Translations under genes and position numbers: made by a program
NCBI GenBank assembly: GCA_009885275.1
Contig: VFKY01000121.1
Location: forward strand, 1 to 10,563
Source of the DNA: Verrucomicrobiota bacterium
GTDB taxonomy: Bacteria; Verrucomicrobiota; Verrucomicrobiia; Verrucomicrobiales; Verrucomicrobiaceae
DNA length: 10,563 nucleotides
Reading direction: 5' to 3'
Part shown: positions 1 through 4,025 of the stretch, piece by piece
How the letters are laid out: each line of letters begins with the position of its first letter
Numbering within the stretch: the first letter of the stretch is position 1
The notes under the pieces: generated by a model
The model's input: the letters and a program-made list of their open reading frames with translations, nothing else
What the model was told of the DNA's origin: nothing
Database searches by the model: none

Positions 1-2
1 GT

Positions 3-548
3 CCTGATTTCCGAACGCTGCTCATGATGGCAAAGTTGAAGAAACGGAATGCCGAGACCCTGTTTGGAGGGATCGCTGATGAGTTGAAGAAAGACGGTAT
101 CGAACTGTTGCCGGCGACGACTTTTTTAGAAGATTTTATGCCCGGTGCAGGGCATGTGGCGGGACCGAATCCCAAGAAGCGCCGCTGGGAAGATGCTCAA
201 TACGGTTTCAGCATTGCCAAAGCCTCAAGCAAACTCGACATTGGTCAAACCGTCGTCGTCAAGAAAGGCACGGTTTTGGCGGTGGAAGCTTTTGAAGGCA
301 CCAACGAAGCGATCAAGCGCGGCGGAGCTTTAGGCAAAGGCGAGGCGACGATGGTGAAAGTCAGCAAGCCGAATCAGGACATGCGCTTCGATGTTCCCGT
401 CGTCGGACCGGATACCATCACCACCGCGGCCGGAGCCGGAGTCGATGTTATTGCTATCGAGGCCGGTATGACACTCATCCTCGACCAGGCTGAAGTGTTT
501 CGTCGTTGCGTGGAGATGAGGGTGAGCCTGCTGGCGTTGACGGAGTAG
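3..548 (+). CDS. lpxI: UDP-2,3-diacylglucosamine diphosphatase LpxI (C-terminal part, 5' truncated)
   Basis: LpxI hydrolyses UDP-2,3-diacylglucosamine to lipid X and UMP in lipid A synthesis at the cytoplasmic side of the inner membrane. The reading frame is open to the left edge, so the 181 visible residues are the C-terminal two thirds of a protein that is normally about 270-285 residues long. The ATG pair at 24-29 is internal, because residues encoded before it (PDFRTLLMM) already fit the family. Family signatures seen in order are ELKKDGIELLPATTFLEDF, KLDIGQTVVVKKGTVLAVEA with the following EGTNEAIKR, KPNQDMRFDVPVVGPDTI, and VDVIAIEAGMTLILD. These match the LpxI C-terminal domain (formerly DUF1009). 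The stop codon TAG at 546-548 lies inside the GTAG head of the palindromic repeat that follows. The gene indicates a lipid A-bearing outer membrane. Confidence 0.88.
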   Translation, partial: PDFRTLLMMAKLKKRNAETLFGGIADELKKDGIELLPATTFLEDFMPGAGHVAGPNPKKRRWEDAQYGFSIAKASSKLDIGQTVVVKKGTVLAVEAFEGTNEAIKRGGALGKGEATMVKVSKPNQDMRFDVPVVGPDTITTAAGAGVDVIAIEAGMTLILDQAEVFRRCVEMRVSLLALTE

Positions 549-608
549 TGACGGCATCCTGCCGTCATCATAGGAATGAAAAATATGACGGCAGGATGCC
601 ATCACTAC
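545..608. repeat. Paired REP-like palindromes (BIME-like), copy 1
   Basis: Two 24-nt units lie tail to tail (545-568 and 585-608) around a 16-nt A-rich loop. Each begins with GTAG, on the plus strand at 545 and on the minus strand from 608, and continues into a palindrome of the form GACGGCA-TCC-TGCCGTC. The second unit differs from the first by one base. A GTAG head followed by an imperfect palindrome, arranged as inverted pairs, is the architecture of REP elements mobilised by REP-associated tyrosine transposases (RAYTs). The left unit overlaps the lpxI stop codon. As RNA the pair would fold into a long hairpin that could protect or end the lpxI transcript. Confidence 0.8.
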
Positions 609-618
609 TGCGTATGAT

Positions 619-637
619 AAGGCTTGGGACAAGCCTT
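619..637. terminator. Possible hairpin terminator, copy 1
   Basis: AAGGCTT-GGGAC-AAGCCTT forms a 7-bp stem with a 5-nt loop. It lies just past the BIME after lpxI and just after the stop codon of the polyprenyl synthase remnant on the other strand. No good U-tract follows on either strand (CAACTTT on plus, ATCAT on minus), so terminator activity is a guess. The same hairpin recurs unchanged at 1543-1561. Confidence 0.4.
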
Positions 638-643
638 CAACTT

Positions 644-724
644 TCACACCGCGCTGCGGCACTGATTCAACAGCCCATCAAGATATCCCGTGATTAAATG
701 CAGTGAGTCTTTGTATTCCGACTT
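644..724 (-). pseudogene. Remnant 3' end of a second polyprenyl diphosphate synthase allele
   Basis: On the minus strand this encodes KSEYKDSLHLITGYLDGLLN followed by QCRSAV and a stop. That is nearly the C-terminus of the intact synthase at 1568-2578, which reads ESEYKDALHSITGYLDGLLD then QCRSAV. Of about 13 codons that differ, nine are synonymous, one is a stop-for-stop change (TGA against TAA) and three change the residue (N/D, L/S, S/A). An additional K/E difference falls at the left edge. The excess of synonymous changes means the fragment diverged while part of a working gene. The frame continues open to about 770 but similarity fades beyond about 724, so only some 27 codons survive. 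No start or upstream domain is present. Confidence 0.8.
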
Positions 725-752
725 TGCCATGGAAAGCCAGGGAAGTCCTCGC

Positions 753-769
753 CTTGTAACATTTACAAG
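753..769. promoter_or_regulatory. Palindrome, possible toxin-antitoxin operator
   Basis: CTTGTAA-CAT-TTACAAG is a perfect 7-bp inverted repeat with a 3-nt centre. The octamer TGTAACAT within it (755-762) recurs at 778-785. It overlaps a possible promoter for the downstream pair (TTTACA at 762-767, 17-nt gap, TATTTA at 785-790). Antitoxins of type II systems commonly repress their own promoter through such palindromes. The distance to the antitoxin start (about 130 nt) is long for this, which lowers confidence. Confidence 0.35.
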
Positions 770-919
770 TCAATAGATGTAACATATTTAGTAACTTCGT
801 GAGACGTCGAGGCGGCTGACTCGGGGGATGGGATAACTATCTGACAATAGACTCTAGATCTCCAGTGGTGGAGCGACAAAGGGGTTGCCGATTGATGGCG
901 CAAGCGATAGAGTACATTC

Positions 920-1123
920 ATGAGCACCATCGCAAAAAAGATCGTTGTGGATGAGCGCGGGCATCCGCTGGAGGTCATCATCGCGTGGGACGTCTATCAA
1001 GACCTTGCTGAGCGCATGGGTTGGGATTTGAGCGAGCCGGAAGTGGCTGACCTTAAGGAAGCCATGGCGGCTTGGAAAAGCGGCAAACGCGACGCGTTTG
1101 TGTCGCTTTCAGATTTAAAGTGA
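920..1123 (+). CDS. Type II antitoxin (RelB/Phd-like small antitoxin)
   Basis: This 67-residue acidic protein should bind and neutralise the RelE-like toxin encoded directly downstream. The N-terminus (KKIVVDERGHPLEVIIAWDV) resembles small antitoxins of the type VVDexGxPxEVIIPWexy found beside RelE/ParE toxins. The C-terminal half is helical with a WKSGKRDAFVSLSDL tail that would form the toxin-binding segment. I recognise the type by pattern and neighbour rather than by a firm family name. An in-frame stop at about 908-910 fixes ATG 920 as the first possible start. No strong Shine-Dalgarno is visible. The stop TGA (1121-1123) is in the same frame as the toxin reading frame that continues behind it. 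Confidence 0.75.
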   Translation: MSTIAKKIVVDERGHPLEVIIAWDVYQDLAERMGWDLSEPEVADLKEAMAAWKSGKRDAFVSLSDLK

Positions 1124-1162
1124 TATGGCTGGGATCGTCGTTCACAAGCAGCGGCCAAATAC

Positions 1163-1384
1163 TTGAAGCGCATGGACGGGCGCATCAAGGCGCAACTCAT
1201 CACCAAGCTTGAAGCTCTGGCGGAGAATCCCGAGAGCGCCCCAAATGTGAAGCCCATGGAGGGGGAGTTTGCCGGGTATTTCCGTCTTCGGCATGGCGAT
1301 TTGCGCGTGATTTACCACTGGGACAAGGAAGCTGACACCATCGTCATCTCCGTAATTGGGGCGCGAGGCGACATCTATAAATGA
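1163..1384 (+). CDS. RelE/ParE-family toxin, probably 5'-damaged
   Basis: The protein resembles RelE-superfamily mRNA interferases or ParE-like toxins. Motifs seen are LEALAENPESAPNVKPMEGE, FAGYFRLRHGDLRVIYHWD and the ending ISVIGARGDIYK, with the usual basic and tyrosine residues of the fold. The first in-frame start is TTG 1163, which gives 73 residues, short of the usual 85-95. Typical toxin sequence clearly continues upstream in the same frame (WDRRSQAAAKYLKRMDG, from 1130) up to the antitoxin stop at 1121, with no start codon in between. The expected ATG at 1125-1127, right after the antitoxin stop, is out of frame: it reads 13 codons to a TGA at 1164-1166. One or a few lost bases near 1128-1130 would explain this, leaving a product without its first beta strand. 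It may be inactive, or it may be initiated at TTG by coupling to the short upstream frame. Confidence 0.75.
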   Translation: MKRMDGRIKAQLITKLEALAENPESAPNVKPMEGEFAGYFRLRHGDLRVIYHWDKEADTIVISVIGARGDIYK

Positions 1385-1468
1385 GCGCTTCCCAAGCGGT
1401 AAGTGTCACGCCGAGTGAAAAACTGTGAAGTGAATCCATGTGTGTCGTGGCCTGCGGGCTATGACGGA

Positions 1469-1532
1469 GTAGTGACGGCATCCTGCCGTCATCATAGGAA
1501 TGGAAAATATGACGGCAGGATGCCATCACTAC
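1469..1532. repeat. Paired REP-like palindromes (BIME-like), copy 2
   Basis: Same structure and length (64 nt) as 545-608. Two inverted 24-nt units at 1469-1492 and 1509-1532 each have a GTAG head and a GACGGCA-TCC-TGCCGTC-type palindrome. It differs from copy 1 at one loop base. It lies between the toxin gene and the 3' end of the convergent polyprenyl synthase gene, a typical REP position between gene ends. Confidence 0.8.
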
Positions 1533-1542
1533 CGCGTATGAT

Positions 1543-1561
1543 AAGGCTTGGGACAAGCCTT
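1543..1561. terminator. Possible hairpin terminator for the polyprenyl synthase gene, copy 2
   Basis: AAGGCTT-GGGAC-AAGCCTT lies 6 nt beyond the synthase stop codon (TAA, 1570-1568 on the minus strand). The stem is perfect, but the sequence following on the minus strand (ATCATACG) is not a U-tract, so it may stabilise the 3' end rather than terminate. Confidence 0.4.
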
Positions 1562-1567
1562 CAACTT

Positions 1568-2578
1568 TTAAACTGCGCTGCGACACTGATCCAACAGCCC
1601 ATCGAGGTAGCCTGTAATAGAGTGCAGTGCGTCTTTGTATTCCGACTCTACGAGCCCGACAAGGCTACCTCTTGCTTCTTCGACCATGTTCTTGGCGGTT
1701 TTGACGGCACGTTCGATGGCGCCTTCATAGTCGGCAATTCCAGCGAGGATGGTGGTGTCCATCGGTTCCCCCTTTAGCACCATGCGATGAAGCTTGGTAC
1801 GTTGAATTTCGGTGGAATCACGAAGCAAAAAAAGAATAGGCAGGGTGAACTTTCCTTTGGCAAGATCGGTACCGAGTGTTTTACCAATGGCTTTTTCATC
1901 ACCCACGAGATCAATGCAGTCGTCGTAGATTTGATAAGCGGTCCCAAGCTTGTTGCCATAGTTGAGCATCGCTGCGGTAATGGCGTCGCTTTGATGATTG
2001 AGCACCGATCCCAGTTCGGTGGCTGCGGCAAAAAGAGCGGCGGTTTTCATCTCGATGATACGGAAGTAATCTTCGAGGGAGAGATTGAAATCAAAGCGGC
2101 GTTGAGTCTGGAGGATTTCTCCACAGGCGACATCACGAGAAGCTTTGGCAATTCGACGACATATACTGGAGTCTTCGAATTCAGTGGCCAGCTCCAGAGC
2201 GTAGGCAAACATACTGTCACCGAGAAGGACGCTAAGCGCGCTTCCCCATTTTGCGGCGGCGGTCGGCATTTCGCGCCGGATCGTTGCTCCGTCCATGATG
2301 TCGTCATGAACGAGAGAGGCGATATGTACCATTTCGAGAATGACGGAAAGACGGCGATGGTCTTCCGTTACTCCTCCGGTGGCTCCCCCTGTCAGTACTG
2401 CCAGAGCCGGACGGATGCGCTTACCAGAGGTTTTGCAGACATAGGCGACATAGCCTTCTACGCTAGGGTCAAACGTGCGGGCCTGTTCTTGTAGCAACAA
2501 TTCAATGCGATCAATCTCGGGTTTGACGAGGTCAAAAGGGAACGCCGGTTTGGGTTTCAATAAGGATGGCAGCTTCAT
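1568..2578 (-). CDS. Long-chain polyprenyl diphosphate synthase (IspB/HepT type)
   Basis: This soluble trans-prenyltransferase adds isopentenyl diphosphate units to an allylic primer, making the side chain of respiratory quinones. It has 336 residues, normal for the family. Motifs are GKRIRPAL (52-59), the first aspartate-rich motif DDIMD (92-96) followed by ATIRR, LLGDSMFAYAL (118-128), GEILQ (153-157), the second aspartate-rich motif DDCID (219-223) and KTLGTDLAKGKFTLP (233-247). Small residues (Ala, Ser) four and five positions before DDIMD leave the product tunnel open, which in this family goes with long-chain (C30-C50) products rather than farnesyl diphosphate. Exact chain length cannot be read. 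The start at ATG 2578 lacks a clear Shine-Dalgarno. A palindromic operator candidate is 12 nt upstream. The 3' end lies in the long direct repeat. Confidence 0.9.
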   Translation of the reverse strand: MKLPSLLKPKPAFPFDLVKPEIDRIELLLQEQARTFDPSVEGYVAYVCKTSGKRIRPALAVLTGGATGGVTEDHRRLSVILEMVHIASLVHDDIMDGATIRREMPTAAAKWGSALSVLLGDSMFAYALELATEFEDSSICRRIAKASRDVACGEILQTQRRFDFNLSLEDYFRIIEMKTAALFAAATELGSVLNHQSDAITAAMLNYGNKLGTAYQIYDDCIDLVGDEKAIGKTLGTDLAKGKFTLPILFLLRDSTEIQRTKLHRMVLKGEPMDTTILAGIADYEGAIERAVKTAKNMVEEARGSLVGLVESEYKDALHSITGYLDGLLDQCRSAV

Positions 2579-2590
2579 GTCCGGCGTAGA

Positions 2591-2608
2591 TTGTGAAATA
2601 TTTCACAA
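2591..2608. promoter_or_regulatory. Perfect 18-bp palindrome, Rex-type (or CRP-type) operator
   Basis: TTGTGAAATATTTCACAA is fully self-complementary and ends 12 nt before the synthase start codon. It matches the published Rex consensus TTGTGAA-N4-TTCACAA at every fixed position. It also contains TGTGA-N6-TCACA, the CRP/FNR-family core. The match over the full 18 bp and the position between any promoter and the start codon favour a repressor such as Rex, which responds to the NADH/NAD+ ratio. Control of quinone side-chain synthesis by redox state would be sensible, but no regulator gene is in the window. Confidence 0.55.
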
Positions 2609-2717
2609 GGAGCGCGATTGAGGCTCCAAGTCAAGATTCTGTGACGAGAACTTTGCATAAGGGAATACGTCTTAGCGCGATATTCCGATGTCGTAATTTG
2701 TACGTTTCCTGACATTA

Positions 2718-2830
2718 CCAACACTCCCGACAGCGGAGACAGACTGCCATAGGCAGCCCGAAGGGAGAGCGCAGCGAGTCAATGTCGAGCTGCCATTGCC
2801 TGATGGCACCGTCTCGGTAGCTTGTTAGCT
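2718..2830 (+). other. Folded element resembling an integron attC site
   Basis: The element is bounded by an AAC triplet (2720-2722) and a GTT triplet in GTTAGCT (2824-2830). The ends pair imperfectly: AACA with TGTT, then CTCCCGA (2723-2729) with TCGGTAG (2814-2820). Inside are hairpins CTGCC-ATA-GGCAG (2744-2756) and TGCCA-N8-TGGCA (2791-2808). The total size of about 110 nt falls in the attC range, and the next gene starts 2 nt after GTTAGCT, as in cassettes. The outer boxes match RYYYAAC and GTTRRRY only partly, and there is no integrase or second such site here, so this could equally be an unrelated structured leader. Confidence 0.35.
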
Positions 2831-2832
2831 GC

Positions 2833-3753
2833 ATGACCAAACCTTACACTCTTGCCAACTATGCCTGGCTCTCCATTGCGGCTGCGGTGGCTACGCTATG
2901 CCTTAAGATGTTGGCCTGGTGGCTGACGGGTTCTGTGGGCTTGATGTCTGATGCCATGGAGTCGCTGGTGAATCTTGTGGCCGCGGTGATTACCTTGTTA
3001 TCCGTGTCTGTGTCAGTATTACCTGCTGATGATGAACATGCCTATGGCCATACTAAGGTGGAATACTTTGCCAGTGGGTTAGAGGGAGGATTGATCTTGT
3101 TGGCAGCCACCGGCATTGGCTGGAATGCGCTCGATCGCTTGATGCATCCTCAAATACTGGAGACCATTAGCTTGGGCTTGCTGATCTCTGTCCTAGCATC
3201 GGTGATAAATTTAGTGGTAGGGCGTGCTTTGATGCGTGTAGGAAAAAGCAGGCATTCAGTGGCTTTGCTTGCCGATGGTCAGCATCTCATGACGGATGTC
3301 TGGACATCGGTAGCGGTGGTCATCGCCGTGGCCATGGTTGGATTCACGGGCTGGCAATGGCTTGATCCCGTGATCGGGATTCTCTTAGCGGGTCACATCA
3401 TTGGCATGGGGGTGCGTCTTGTCAGAGAATCTTTGATGGGGCTGATGGATACGGGATTGCCTCCCGAAGAAATGCGGACCATCAAAGAACTGTTGGAAGG
3501 ATATGCGGCACGAGGAATGCAATATCATGCTTTAAGAACCAGACAGGCTGGTGCATGGCGGTTTATGTCGGTTCATCTCCTTATGCCAGGAGAGTGGACC
3601 ATTGCTCGTGGTCATGAAATAGCCGACCAGATCGAAGAGGAAATTCGCACTAAAGTGCTCCGTCTCAATGTGTTGACCCATCTGGAACCCTTGGAAGACC
3701 CTGCCTCTTGGGATGATGTGGAACTGGAGCGCAAAACGCCCCCTAAAAAATAA
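2833..3753 (+). CDS. Cation diffusion facilitator, FieF/YiiP-like
   Basis: This inner-membrane divalent-metal/proton antiporter of 306 residues has six predicted helices and a cytoplasmic C-terminal domain. Similarity to E. coli YiiP (FieF) is clear throughout: LAWWLTGSVGLMSDAMESLV in TM2, LPADDEHAYGHTKVEY, ADGQHLMTDVWTS in TM5, and LRTRQAGAWRF in the C-terminal domain. In TM2 the two site-A aspartates of YiiP (D45, D49) are replaced by E43 and N47, whereas the TM5 partners H151 and D155 remain. The loop site (D66, H69, H73) and the dimer-site histidines H248, H261 and H283 are kept, with E285 instead of Asp. The altered site A may change metal preference; zinc, iron and manganese are all possible. 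The start ATG 2833 has no visible Shine-Dalgarno and follows the folded element directly. The gene is divergent from the prenyl synthase. Confidence 0.9.
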   Translation: MTKPYTLANYAWLSIAAAVATLCLKMLAWWLTGSVGLMSDAMESLVNLVAAVITLLSVSVSVLPADDEHAYGHTKVEYFASGLEGGLILLAATGIGWNALDRLMHPQILETISLGLLISVLASVINLVVGRALMRVGKSRHSVALLADGQHLMTDVWTSVAVVIAVAMVGFTGWQWLDPVIGILLAGHIIGMGVRLVRESLMGLMDTGLPPEEMRTIKELLEGYAARGMQYHALRTRQAGAWRFMSVHLLMPGEWTIARGHEIADQIEEEIRTKVLRLNVLTHLEPLEDPASWDDVELERKTPPKK

Positions 3754-3792
3754 AACCGCCCTGCCGGAGCAAGCTCAACAGCAGAGCGGTTT
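3753..3792. terminator. Bidirectional intrinsic terminator
   Basis: AAACCGC-c-CTG pairs with CAG-a-GCGGTTT around an 18-nt loop, starting at the last base of the transporter stop codon. On the minus strand the stem is followed by TTTTATTTTTT, a strong U-tract, so it would end transcripts arriving from the pheS-pheT side. On the plus strand the tail is only TTTAGG, a weaker stop for the transporter gene. Confidence 0.65.
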
Positions 3793-4025
3793 AGGATTCC
3801 CACGTTGTGCCGTTTCAGAGGCTGGCTGCCGTTCCATAGGGGCGACAGGGTGGAGGCATGCGGTAAGGTGCGCTGCCTTCCAGTGAAGGCGTGGCATTGC
3901 ACCAAATGCAAAAACCCCCGGATGCTATCAATTATCGGTTCGGGCCATGTGCGACTGCAACAACGAGCACTGCAGGAAAGGGGATTCCGCTTTCGGAAAA
4001 TGGATGTGTCAAAGATCGAAAATTC
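3793..4025. other. Intergenic stretch without a recognisable gene
   Basis: About 230 bp between the terminator and the pheT stop codon. Open frames here are short, overlap pheT or lack recognisable protein sequence. A small stem GCATT-GCACCA-AATGC is next to an A-run and a C-run, and nothing looks like a tRNA or riboswitch. It would be transcribed as the pheT 3' UTR. Confidence 0.5.

Larger units (their letters stand above)
526..723. repeat. Long direct repeat, left copy
   Basis: This stretch is repeated at 1450-1647 with no gaps and about 19 mismatches in 198 positions by hand alignment. It covers the last codons of lpxI, a paired palindrome (545-608), a 19-nt hairpin (619-637) and the 3' end of a polyprenyl synthase gene on the minus strand. 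Divergence is uneven: the noncoding 545-643 part differs at about 2 positions, while the coding tail after 643 differs at about 14. The two copies bracket the toxin-antitoxin genes. Confidence 0.9.
1450..1647. repeat. Long direct repeat, right copy
   Basis: This is the second copy of 526-723. Its left end keeps the last lpxI-like codons (CTG CGG GCT ATG ACG GAG TAG against CTG CTG GCG TTG ACG GAG TAG in the real gene). Its right end lies in the intact polyprenyl synthase. Beyond 1647 the coding sequence of the synthase continues while the left copy runs into unrelated sequence. Confidence 0.9.

Noticed and set aside
330..662. A minus-strand open frame running through the BIME (similar one at 1344-1586)
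   Set aside because: Its similarity to the second frame only reflects the repeated palindrome; it overlaps lpxI antisense and has no protein signature.
526..1647. CRISPR array or classical insertion sequence between the direct repeats
   Set aside because: There are only two long copies, no regular spacers, no transposase and no short target duplication at their borders.
1787..2494. A 235-codon plus-strand open frame opposite the prenyl synthase gene
   Set aside because: The minus-strand protein carries all synthase motifs, whereas the plus-strand product matches nothing recognisable and is a shadow.
2606..2634. TTGACT (complement of 2629-2634) as a -35 box for the prenyl synthase
   Set aside because: At 17-nt spacing the hexamer is TCCTTG, not a -10 box, so no promoter is called.
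3793..4025. A tRNA or riboswitch in the gap after pheT
   Set aside because: No cloverleaf, GTTCGA-type T-loop or recognisable aptamer core was found on either strand.
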